Origin: Methylophaga thalassica MP
GTDB lineage: Bacteria; Pseudomonadota; Gammaproteobacteria; Nitrosococcales; Methylophagaceae
Assembly (NCBI RefSeq): GCF_000214595.1
Contig: NZ_AFIG01000003.1
Span: 372,001 to 436,000 of the forward strand
DNA: 64,000 nt
Direction: 5' to 3'
In this document: piece after piece, positions 30,478 to 38,728 of the stretch
Layout: each line of letters starts with the position of its first letter
Position numbering within the stretch: the stretch's first letter is position 1
The notes under the pieces: generated by a model
What the model saw: the letters and a program-made list of their open reading frames with translations, nothing else
Databases searched by the model: none
What the model was told of the DNA's origin: nothing
Position numbers and translations under genes: made by a program

Positions 30478-30747
30478 ATGACGCCAGAAACCGTTCTCAC
30501 CGTGATGCAGCAGACCTTACAGATCATCTCGATTTTGATCGCTGCTATCTTATTGCCGGCGCTATTGATTGGTCTTCTGGTCAGCATGTTTCAGGCCGCG
30601 ACTTCGATCAATGAACAAACGTTGAGTTTTATTCCTAAACTGTTTATCACCCTGCTTGTCCTGGTGATGGCCGGACCATGGATGCTGGAAATGGTGCTTG
30701 GCTTCACTCGTCGTTTGTATGAAGAAATACCGTTTCTTATCGGTTAA
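30478..30747 (+). CDS. fliQ: Flagellar export gate protein FliQ
   Basis: FliQ is a small two-helix gate subunit. I place the start at 30478 (MTPETVLTVMQQTL), giving 89 residues, the usual size. The open frame reaches further back into fliP, which is not needed. The TM segments are about 18-38 and 55-75, with SMFQAATSINEQTLSFIPK between them. It overlaps fliR by one base (TAATG). Confidence 0.95.
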   Translation: MTPETVLTVMQQTLQIISILIAAILLPALLIGLLVSMFQAATSINEQTLSFIPKLFITLLVLVMAGPWMLEMVLGFTRRLYEEIPFLIG

Positions 30748-31532
30748 TGATGGAAATCAGCACCGCTGAGATTACCGGTATGTTAGGGCTTTATATGTGG
30801 CCCTTCATTCGTATTGCAGCCATGATCATGGTCTCCCCGATTTTTAGTAGTAATTTTTTAAGTACCCGCACACGCATCATTATCGCCTTGGCCATCAGTA
30901 TTATTCTGGTACCGAATATCCCCGCCAGTATGCCTAGCGTTGAACCGCTAAGTGTCGAAGGTTTATTGATCATCGCTCAGCAAATTCTGATTGGCGCATG
31001 CATGGGCTTTATGCTGCAATTACTGTTCAATGCCTTTATCGTTGCCGGGCAAATCATTGCGATGCAGATGGGGTTGGGCTTTGCCTCCATGGTTGACCCA
31101 CAAAACGGCGTACTGGTCCCGGTCATCAGTCAGTTTTATCTGATTTTTATCACACTACTGTTTATCACCGTAGATGGGCATTTGATTCTAATTAAGGTGT
31201 TATCCGAAAGTTTTGTCACCATGCCGATTTCTGCAAGCGGCTTACCCCCTACTGATCTTCGAGATATTGCTGCTCAGGCAAGTTGGATGTTTGCTGCTGG
31301 CGTCATTATTGCTTTACCTGCGATAGGTTCCATTATGATGGTCAATTTAGCGTTTGGTATCTTATCGCGTGCTGCACCGCAAATCAGTCCATTCTCTATC
31401 GGCTTTCCGATGACCATTGTGATGGGGTTTGTCATTATGTTTGTGACCTTGCCATTAGTGGCTGATCACTTACTGGAGATGACAGATCACATATTACAAC
31501 TGATAAGGTTAATGGTGGTTCAGGATGGCTGA
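30747..31532 (+). CDS. fliR: Flagellar export gate protein FliR
   Basis: FliR completes the FliPQR gate. It is 261 residues with six hydrophobic segments and family regions such as ALAISIILVPNIP, FVAGQIIAMQMGLGFASMVDP (as VAGQIIAMQMGLGF) and VNLAFGILSRAAPQISPFSI. Its 3' end overlaps the flhB start by 8 bases (ATGGCTGA). Confidence 0.96.
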   Translation: MMEISTAEITGMLGLYMWPFIRIAAMIMVSPIFSSNFLSTRTRIIIALAISIILVPNIPASMPSVEPLSVEGLLIIAQQILIGACMGFMLQLLFNAFIVAGQIIAMQMGLGFASMVDPQNGVLVPVISQFYLIFITLLFITVDGHLILIKVLSESFVTMPISASGLPPTDLRDIAAQASWMFAAGVIIALPAIGSIMMVNLAFGILSRAAPQISPFSIGFPMTIVMGFVIMFVTLPLVADHLLEMTDHILQLIRLMVVQDG

Positions 31533-32657
31533 GCAAACTGGACAAGAAAAAACAGAACAGCCTACGGGCAAGCGTTTAGAAGACGCCCGACAAAAAGGCC
31601 AGGTTCCACGTTCAAAAGAATTAACTACGGTGATGGTTCTGGTAGCCAGTGCCATCGCTCTTTTTTTATGGGAAGCAGTCTGATTGCGGATATGGCTGCG
31701 GTCATGAATGAATCCCTTACCCTGACCCAAAAACAAATATTTGATCCGATGGCGATGGTGCATCATTTCATGCATATGATCGAAATTATTTCTTTTGATC
31801 TAGGAATGTTCCTTGCCGTCACTGTCTTTGCAGCACTGGCAGCACCAGCCCTCATAGGCGGCTGGAATTTTTCCACACAAGCCATGGCGTTTAAACCTGA
31901 AAAAATGGATCCCATTAAGGGGCTTAAACGCGTTTTTGGTCCTCAAGGTTTAGCTGAGCTGGCAAAAGCATTAGGTAAATTCATTCTTATTGGTGCTATA
32001 TCTACCGCAATTTTGTGGGGAATACGTGACCAATTATTGACGCTTGGCAGCCAGGAAGTGAACGTTGCCATGACCGATTTAGGTTATTTAACGTTGTGGG
32101 TATTTCTTGCAATCACAGCCAGTTTGATTTTAATCGCACTCATCGACGTGCCATTTCAATTATGGAATCACAACCGTCAACTGCGGATGACCAAGCAGGA
32201 AGTCAAAGATGAAATGAAACAAACAGACGGTAATCCTGAAGTCAAAGGTCGTATCAGACGTATGCAGATTCAAATGTCCCAGCAGCGGATGATGCAGGAT
32301 ATTCCCTCAGCGGATGTCGTTATTACTAACCCGACTCATTACGCTGTCGCGCTTCGTTATGATCAATCTCGTCCTGGCGCACCTATTGTTGTGGCTAAAG
32401 GCGCAGATTTGATTTCACAACAAATTCGACTGGTGGCACAAAATAATGAAGTTCCTATTCTGGCAGCACCACCGCTGACTCGTGCCGTATATTATTCAAC
32501 AGAAATCGGCGAAGAAATTCCATCTGGTCTATATATTGCAGTAGCTCAGGTACTGGCTTTTGTATTCCAATTGCGTCGCTACCGAAAACAAGGTGGCAAG
32601 AAACCGCATTTGAATCCAGAAGATTTACCAATACCTGAAGAATTTAGACGAGATTAA
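31525..32657 (+). CDS. flhB: Flagellar export switch protein FlhB, frame broken at a T TTT TTA slippery site
   Basis: FlhB controls substrate-specificity switching of flagellar export. The start ATG at 31525 overlaps fliR. Frame 1 encodes MAEQTGQEKTEQPTGKRLED and onward, typical FlhB, but ends at a TGA at 31681-31683 after 52 codons. The rest lies in the -1 frame (to 32657, 329 residues from the ATG at 31668). The two frames meet at seven T residues, 31661-31667, in codons CTT TTT TTA. A -1 shift after TTA gives 377 residues with no loss and puts the autocleavage motif NPTH at 269-272. Four TM segments and the FlhB cytoplasmic domain are intact. See findings for the possible causes. Confidence 0.9.
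31661..31668 (+). promoter_or_regulatory. Possible -1 ribosomal frameshift (slippery) site in flhB
   Basis: The zero-frame codons are CTT TTT TTA, so the heptamer T TTT TTA fits the X XXY YYZ rule in the correct phase. The -1 frame continues ATG GGA and so on. Only a weak downstream pairing (AGCAG at 31674-31678 with CTGC at 31696-31699) was found, and no upstream Shine-Dalgarno-like stimulator is obvious. Confidence 0.4.
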
Positions 32658-32663
32658 CGCTAC

Positions 32664-34751
32664 ATGGAAAATAACGTACTGGCTGCCCGTTTTAAATCAG
32701 TTGTAAACGGTCAATTAGCCACGCCAATGCTACTGGTGGCATTGCTGGCCATGGTTATCCTTCCCTTACCAGCATTTATGCTGGATATGCTATTTACCTT
32801 TAATATCGCCCTATCACTGGTGATTGTACTTGCCAGTATTTACATGCTTAAGCCGCTGCACTTTGCAGCCTTTCCCAGTATTTTGTTGATCGCAACCCTA
32901 CTGCGCTTAGCATTAAATGTCGCCTCAACCCGTATCATTCTCTTGGAAGGACATACAGGTGCTGCAGCGGCTGGTAACGTTATCGAAGCTTTTGGCGAGT
33001 TCGTGATTGGTGGTAACTATGCTGTCGGTTTTGTGGTGTTTTCTATCCTCGTCATTATTAACTTTGTCGTAGTCACCAAAGGTGCCACACGTATTGCCGA
33101 AGTTAGTGCCCGCTTCACTCTGGACTCTATGCCTGGTAAACAAATGGCCATCGATGCTGATTTAAACGCTGGTCTTATCGATCAGGATGAAGCACGTCGC
33201 CGTCGTGAAGAAATTATGCAGGAATCAGACTTTTACGGTTCCATGGACGGTGCCAGTAAGTTTGTCCGTGGTGATGCTGTCGCCGGTATCCTAATCCTGT
33301 TTATCAATATTATTGGCGGTTTCATTATCGGTGTTGCCCAACATGATTTGAGTTTTTCTCAAGCCGCACAGAACTACACATTATTAACTATTGGTGATGG
33401 TCTAGTTGCCCAGTTACCTTCATTATTACTGGCATCAGCAGCCGGCCTGCTGATTACACGCTCCACAAAAGAACAGGATATGGGGCAACAGATTGTCAGT
33501 CAGTTATTGAGTAATCCCAAAACCTTGGCAGTGACATCAATTATCATCGGTGGACTTGGCTTAATTCCGGGTATGCCAAATATCCCCTTCCTGATTCTAG
33601 CCGCCATCGGTGGTGGCAGTGCATTTATGATTCATCAGCGTCAAAAAGTCGCCACGCAGAATGAATTAACGGCGTCCCAACAACCTTCATCTGAGACTTC
33701 CCGTGAGCAACGTGAACTCAGTTGGGATGATCTGAGCCCGGTTGATCCTATTGGTCTGGAAGTGGGTTATCGCCTTATTCCTCTGGTAGATAAAAACCAG
33801 GGCGGACAATTAATGAATAGAATCAAAGGAATACGTAAGAAAATATCACAAGAAATGGGCTTTTTGATCCCACCGGTACATATTCGCGATAATTTGGACC
33901 TAGCACCAACGGCCTATCAAATCACCCTGTTTGGAGTGACATTTGGTGAAGCAGAAGTACATCCAGACAGAATGCTGGCTATCAATCCAGGTCAGGTTTT
34001 TGGTGCGCTTGAAGGTATCAAAACGCAAGATCCTGCTTTTGGGCTTGATGCTACCTGGATTGAAACCGGTCAACGAGAATATGCACAAGCGCAAGGCTAC
34101 ACCGTTGTTGATGTCGACACGGTTATTGCTACCCATTTGAGTAAGATTCTGAATAATCACGCCCATGATCTGCTGGGACGTGAAGAAGTTCAGCACTTGC
34201 TTGATAACCTTGGAAAATCTGCGCCTAAACTGGTTGAAGGTCTGGTGCCTGATACCGTGCCATTAGGTACGGTACAAAAAGTCTTACAAAACCTGTTGGA
34301 AGAAAACATTCCTGTGCGTGACATTCGCACCATCACCGAAGCGATTTCTGAACAGGCGAGTCGTAATCCAGATCCTGAAGCCATTACAGCCGCAACACGT
34401 ATGGCACTGAGTCATTCTATTATTCAGCATATCAATGGCACTCGCACTGATTTGCCGATTATCACCTTAGATCCAGAACTGGAACAGATATTGCTAAAAA
34501 CTTTACAGGCATCGGGAGAAGGTGGAGCCAGCCTGGAACCAGGACTGGCAGAGAATATGCACAAGAACTTGCAGGAAGCCACTCAAAGACAGGAAATGAC
34601 GGGTGACTCAGCTATTCTGGTAGTTCAGGCAGGTTTGAGAAGTTGGATTTCTCGTTTTATTCGCCACTCCATTCCCGGTTTGAACGTGTTGTCCTATAAC
34701 GAAATACCGGATGACAAACAAATAAGAATAGTGGCCAATATCGGCCGATGA
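32664..34751 (+). CDS. flhA: Flagellar export gate protein FlhA
   Basis: FlhA is the large export-gate subunit: eight N-terminal TM segments (to about 330) and a cytosolic domain that docks chaperone-substrate complexes. It has 695 residues, the usual length. The FHIPEP-family signature is RLALNVASTRIILLEG, followed by KGATRIAEVSARFTLDSMPG and KQMAIDADLNAGLID in the conserved cytosolic loop. It begins 6 bases after flhB. Confidence 0.97.
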   Translation: MENNVLAARFKSVVNGQLATPMLLVALLAMVILPLPAFMLDMLFTFNIALSLVIVLASIYMLKPLHFAAFPSILLIATLLRLALNVASTRIILLEGHTGAAAAGNVIEAFGEFVIGGNYAVGFVVFSILVIINFVVVTKGATRIAEVSARFTLDSMPGKQMAIDADLNAGLIDQDEARRRREEIMQESDFYGSMDGASKFVRGDAVAGILILFINIIGGFIIGVAQHDLSFSQAAQNYTLLTIGDGLVAQLPSLLLASAAGLLITRSTKEQDMGQQIVSQLLSNPKTLAVTSIIIGGLGLIPGMPNIPFLILAAIGGGSAFMIHQRQKVATQNELTASQQPSSETSREQRELSWDDLSPVDPIGLEVGYRLIPLVDKNQGGQLMNRIKGIRKKISQEMGFLIPPVHIRDNLDLAPTAYQITLFGVTFGEAEVHPDRMLAINPGQVFGALEGIKTQDPAFGLDATWIETGQREYAQAQGYTVVDVDTVIATHLSKILNNHAHDLLGREEVQHLLDNLGKSAPKLVEGLVPDTVPLGTVQKVLQNLLEENIPVRDIRTITEAISEQASRNPDPEAITAATRMALSHSIIQHINGTRTDLPIITLDPELEQILLKTLQASGEGGASLEPGLAENMHKNLQEATQRQEMTGDSAILVVQAGLRSWISRFIRHSIPGLNVLSYNEIPDDKQIRIVANIGR

Positions 34752-34772
34752 ATTAGAGTTTGAGGTTGATGT

Positions 34773-35981
34773 ATGAAAATCAAACGTTTCCAGGCAGCTG
34801 ATGTACGTCAAGCTATCCGAGAAGTAAGAGATGTTCTCGGTCCGGATGCAGTCATTCTCTCCAACACACGTGTTGATGGTGGGATTGAGATCGTCGCGGC
34901 CACTGATTATGACGAATCGCAGTTTCGTCGTCAGTCTCAGGTAGACGAAGCGCCACAACCTCATGTATCTCCAAGGGTAGAAATTAATCCCAGTCTTGAG
35001 AGTAATTCGTTTGAGCCATCTCAGCCTGCTCCGAAACAAAATATCTGGTCTCAGGAACCCACTTTAGTCCAGATGCGTAAAGAAATCGCTGGCTTACGTA
35101 ATATGCTGCAAAACCAGCTTTCCGATCTGACATGGAAAGATATGGAACGTCAAAATCCAACTCAGGTACAGCTACTGAAGCGCTTTATGCAAATGGGTAT
35201 TGATGTTGAACTTGCCAAATCCATTACCGCAAAAATACAAGGTATTGATGATTTAGAAACAGCATGGCGTCATTGTCTCGGGCAGTTAGCCTCTCAAATT
35301 CATCTCACTGAAGAAGATATTTTATCGCAGGGCGGCATCTATGCACTGGTCGGACCAACCGGTGTTGGCAAAACCACTACCATCGCTAAACTGGCCGCTC
35401 GTTGCGCTCTAAAGCATGGCGCCCGGCAGGTTGCGCTCATCACTACTGACTGCTATCGCATTGGTGGACAAGAGCAGTTACGCACCTATGCCAGGATTCT
35501 AGGCGTGCCTGTCAGAGTTGCCAGAACCCATGCTGAGCTGACTGAAACACTCAATGACCTGCTTGATCGCCGCTTTATCCTGATAGATACTGCGGGAATG
35601 AATCAACGTGATATAAAACTGACAGAGAAGTTTGCCGTGATTAAACAGCAGTCACCTCGTGTCAAAACTTACTTAACGATGTCAGCGAACACTCAAACAA
35701 GTGCTATGGATGATATTATTAATGCCTATTCTCACTTGAACTTGAGCGGCTGTATCCTGACAAAAACAGATGAAGCCAGCAGTCTTGGTGGTGCCGTTTC
35801 AGCTTTAGTGCGGCATCGATTACCACTGGCCTATATTGCTAATGGTCAGCAGGTTCCTGAGGATCTGAGTCTCGCCCGGCCAAATACACTTGTTAATCAG
35901 GCCAGTGAGTTGATGAATGATGAGCAACAACTGGATCCTCAAACAGTATCCAGTTATGGAGGTTTTGCCGCCTATGGCTGA
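34773..35981 (+). CDS. flhF: Flagellar placement SRP-like GTPase FlhF
   Basis: FlhF is an SRP-type GTPase that sets the polar site of flagellar assembly. It has 402 residues. An N-terminal B domain (MKIKRFQAADVRQAIREVRD) precedes a variable linker, then N and G domains. GTPase motifs are G1 GPTGVGKTTTIAKLA (about 192-206), TTDCYRIGGQEQL, DTAGMNQRD and TKTDEASSLGG. Its stop overlaps the flhG start by 8 bases. Confidence 0.96.
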   Translation: MKIKRFQAADVRQAIREVRDVLGPDAVILSNTRVDGGIEIVAATDYDESQFRRQSQVDEAPQPHVSPRVEINPSLESNSFEPSQPAPKQNIWSQEPTLVQMRKEIAGLRNMLQNQLSDLTWKDMERQNPTQVQLLKRFMQMGIDVELAKSITAKIQGIDDLETAWRHCLGQLASQIHLTEEDILSQGGIYALVGPTGVGKTTTIAKLAARCALKHGARQVALITTDCYRIGGQEQLRTYARILGVPVRVARTHAELTETLNDLLDRRFILIDTAGMNQRDIKLTEKFAVIKQQSPRVKTYLTMSANTQTSAMDDIINAYSHLNLSGCILTKTDEASSLGGAVSALVRHRLPLAYIANGQQVPEDLSLARPNTLVNQASELMNDEQQLDPQTVSSYGGFAAYG

Positions 35982-36846
35982 AAATACCCATGATCAAGCT
36001 GCTGGCCTTCGAAAAATGGCACAAGCAGCCAGACCAGTGAAGGTCATTGCTATTGCCAGTGGTAAAGGTGGGGTTGGTAAAACCAATGTCACCGTTAACC
36101 TGGGCGTTGCACTTGCTGCATTGGGCAAAGAAGTCGTTCTATTGGATGCTGACTTAGGCTTGGCAAATATTGACGTTATGTTAGGGCTTCATCCTCAATT
36201 CAATCTGCTTCATGTTCTGGATGGCTCAAAAACACTGAATGAAATAATTGTTGAGGGACCCTCTGGTTTAAAAATCATTCCTGCGACGTCTGGCGTGAAA
36301 AAAATGGCCGAGTTAAGCAGTGCTGAACACGCTGGCATGATACAAGCCTTCAGCGAAATGGATCAGCATATTGATGTTTTACTTATCGATAGTGCAGCCG
36401 GGATCGCAGATAGTGTTATCAGCTTTAGTAAAGCTGCTCAAGAAGTCATTGTGGTGGTGTGTGATGAACCCGCTTCCATCACCGATGCTTACGCTTTAAT
36501 CAAATTACTCAGTCGTGAACACCAAGTAGAGCGCTTCCATATCGTCACTAATATGTGTAGAAGTGTACAAGAAGGTCGTGAACTGTTTGATAAAATTTCG
36601 CTAGTCTGTGATCGCTTTCTCGACGTCACCCTCGATTTTATGGGTATAGTACCGTTTGATGAGGATTTAAGACGGTCTGTAAAGAAACAACGCAGTGTAG
36701 TAGAAGCATTTCCACGTAGCAAAGCGGCTACAGCATTTAATCATTTAGCCAAAAAAATAGAGTATTGGCCAGTACAGAAGCAACCACGTGGGCACATGGA
36801 ATTTTTTGTTGAAAGACTCATTCAGGCAAGTATGGAAATGGTATGA
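35974..36846 (+). CDS. flhG: Flagellar number regulator FlhG/FleN (MinD/ParA-like ATPase)
   Basis: FlhG limits flagellar number, opposing FlhF and (as FleN) the FleQ activator. I place the start at 35974 (MAENTHDQAAGLRKM), with GGAGG about 11 bases upstream; the open frame extends 19 codons into flhF. That gives 290 residues. The deviant Walker A is SGKGGVGKTNVTVNLG, then LDADLGLANIDVMLGL and a C-terminal amphipathic helix. It overlaps fliA by ATGA. FlhF with FlhG implies a polar flagellum. Confidence 0.95.
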   Translation: MAENTHDQAAGLRKMAQAARPVKVIAIASGKGGVGKTNVTVNLGVALAALGKEVVLLDADLGLANIDVMLGLHPQFNLLHVLDGSKTLNEIIVEGPSGLKIIPATSGVKKMAELSSAEHAGMIQAFSEMDQHIDVLLIDSAAGIADSVISFSKAAQEVIVVVCDEPASITDAYALIKLLSREHQVERFHIVTNMCRSVQEGRELFDKISLVCDRFLDVTLDFMGIVPFDEDLRRSVKKQRSVVEAFPRSKAATAFNHLAKKIEYWPVQKQPRGHMEFFVERLIQASMEMV

Positions 36847-37565
36847 GCAACAGAGCTGTCATGTACACATCGGGTCAAAGTAAATCAGAATTGATTGAAC
36901 AGCACGCGCCATTGGTAAAGCGAATCGCTTATCACATGATCGCCAGACTGCCAGCATCAGTTGATGTAGAAGATTTGATCCAGGCAGGTATGATTGGCTT
37001 ACTTGATGCTTCACATCAGTATAACTCAGCTCAGGGTGCCAGTTTTGAAACCTATGCCGGTATCCGTATTCGTGGTTCGATGCTGGATGAAATCCGACGT
37101 AATGACTGGGCACCGAGATCCGTTCATAGAAAAGCCCGAGAAATTGCAGAACAAATGCATAAAATAGAACAAGAAAAAGGGCGAAATGCTTCAGACAGTG
37201 AAGTAGCGAGTGCACTTGGTATCGATATCAATGAATACTATCAACAGTTAAATGATTCGAGTGGTTATCAGATTTTCAGTCTTGACGAGTTTACTGATAA
37301 TGATGAAACCCATGCTCATCCAATATCTGTCGGCCCCAGCGGACCCGATGATGAAGTTCAGGATGATGATTTCCAACAGGCATTGGCACAAGCCATAGAC
37401 ACACTACCAGAGCGAGAGCGCTTATTAATGAGCCTGTATTATAATGACGAATTAAATTTAAAGGAGATAGGCGAGGTTCTGGGAGTCAGTGAATCCAGGG
37501 TCAGTCAGATTCATAGCCAAACTGTGATTCGACTTCGCGCCAAACTTCGTGACTGGATTATGTAA
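36843..37565 (+). CDS. fliA: Flagellar sigma factor sigma-28 (FliA)
   Basis: FliA directs RNA polymerase to late flagellar and chemotaxis promoters and is held by FlgM until the hook is complete. The 240 residues contain region 2 ([47 protein letters not shown]), region 3 and region 4 ([40 protein letters not shown]). It follows flhG with a 4-base overlap. Confidence 0.97.
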   Translation: MSNRAVMYTSGQSKSELIEQHAPLVKRIAYHMIARLPASVDVEDLIQAGMIGLLDASHQYNSAQGASFETYAGIRIRGSMLDEIRRNDWAPRSVHRKAREIAEQMHKIEQEKGRNASDSEVASALGIDINEYYQQLNDSSGYQIFSLDEFTDNDETHAHPISVGPSGPDDEVQDDDFQQALAQAIDTLPERERLLMSLYYNDELNLKEIGEVLGVSESRVSQIHSQTVIRLRAKLRDWIM

Positions 37566-37581
37566 ATTTTGGAGGTGTGCT

Positions 37582-37971
37582 TTGGATAAAAATATGAAGA
37601 TCCTGATCGTGGATGATTTTTCCACAATGCGTCGGATAATAAAAAACCTGTTACGAGATCTGGGATTTAACAATACGCAAGAAGCTGATGATGGTCTTAC
37701 GGCCTTGCCTATTCTTCAGGCAGGCGGAATTGATTTTCTGGTCACCGATTGGAATATGCCAGGCATGCAAGGTATTGATCTGCTTAAAACTGTTCGTGCC
37801 GATGAAAAACTTTCATCACTACCGGTTCTGATGGTCACCGCCGAAACAAAACGCGAGCAGATTATTGAAGCGGCACAGGCTGGCGTGAATGGTTATATCG
37901 TCAAGCCATTTACTGCAGCAACGCTTAAAGAAAAAATCGAAAAGATTTTTGAACGCATCAACGCACAATAA
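37582..37971 (+). CDS. cheY: Chemotaxis response regulator CheY
   Basis: Phospho-CheY binds FliM and changes motor rotation. I place the start at a TTG at 37582, because GGAGGT at 37571-37576 is optimally spaced from it. The ATG at 37594 is too far from that site. The resulting 129 residues ([17 protein letters not shown]) align with E. coli CheY. The acidic pocket is D11/D12, the phospho-acceptor D56 in TDWNMPGM, then T86, Y105 and K108 in GYIVKPF. Confidence 0.96.
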   Translation: MDKNMKILIVDDFSTMRRIIKNLLRDLGFNNTQEADDGLTALPILQAGGIDFLVTDWNMPGMQGIDLLKTVRADEKLSSLPVLMVTAETKREQIIEAAQAGVNGYIVKPFTAATLKEKIEKIFERINAQ

Positions 37972-37985
37972 GGAGCACTCGGCTC

Positions 37986-38717
37986 ATGGCTTCAGCAAAT
38001 CAGGCAACCCAATTAGAAGCAGCAAGAGCCCTCGTCGAGGCGCTTGAAAAGAATGATGAGATCGCTGCGGAGGAACAACTGACAATTCTGGCAAAAGCAC
38101 AGGAAAGTCATTTATTCAAAGAAGTAGGCAAGCTTACACGTGAACTTCATGATTCTTTGAATAACTTCAATCTTGATGCAAAACTGGTCGATTTAACCCA
38201 GAATAATATGCCTAACACACGTGAACGGCTTAACTATGTCATCACCACGACAGAAGAAGCGGCACACAAAACCTTAGGTTACATCGATAACACCTTACCT
38301 TTAGCTCAAGAACTCCGAAATACTGCCGAAAAGATAGATGAGAGTTGGCACCGTTTTCGGAAAAAGGAAATGAATGCAGATGAGTTTCGCTTGTTGGTAA
38401 AAGAAATAGAAGAGTATTTACCTACAGTGAAACAACATGCAGATCAGGTTCACCATAATTTATCTGAAATGATGTTGGCTCAGGGCTTCCAGGACTTAAC
38501 CGGACAAGTGATTCGTCAGGTTATTAGCTTGGTAGAAGAAGTGGAAGACAGTTTAGTGCAGTTAGTCAAAGTGGCTGGCAAACCGAAACAGTCTCCGAAT
38601 AAAAAAGAAATTGACCCAATTAAAGCTGAAGGTCCGCAGATAAATGCACAAGACAACCCGAACGTGGTGAATAACCAGGATGATGTGGATGACTTGTTAT
38701 CTAGCCTCGGCTTCTGA
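37986..38717 (+). CDS. cheZ: CheY-P phosphatase CheZ
   Basis: CheZ speeds dephosphorylation of CheY-P. It has 243 residues forming a long helical hairpin with the catalytic glutamine Q169 in GFQDLTGQVIRQV. It ends in the CheY-tethering peptide QDDVDDLLSSLGF (231-243). The linker before the tail is low-complexity. It sits between cheY and cheA. Confidence 0.95.
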   Translation: MASANQATQLEAARALVEALEKNDEIAAEEQLTILAKAQESHLFKEVGKLTRELHDSLNNFNLDAKLVDLTQNNMPNTRERLNYVITTTEEAAHKTLGYIDNTLPLAQELRNTAEKIDESWHRFRKKEMNADEFRLLVKEIEEYLPTVKQHADQVHHNLSEMMLAQGFQDLTGQVIRQVISLVEEVEDSLVQLVKVAGKPKQSPNKKEIDPIKAEGPQINAQDNPNVVNNQDDVDDLLSSLGF

Positions 38718-38728
38718 GGAAATGATTC

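Noticed and set aside
31509-31775. Minus-strand frame over the flhB frameshift
   Set aside because: Antisense to conserved FlhB sequence in both parts; not a gene and not an explanation for the broken frame.
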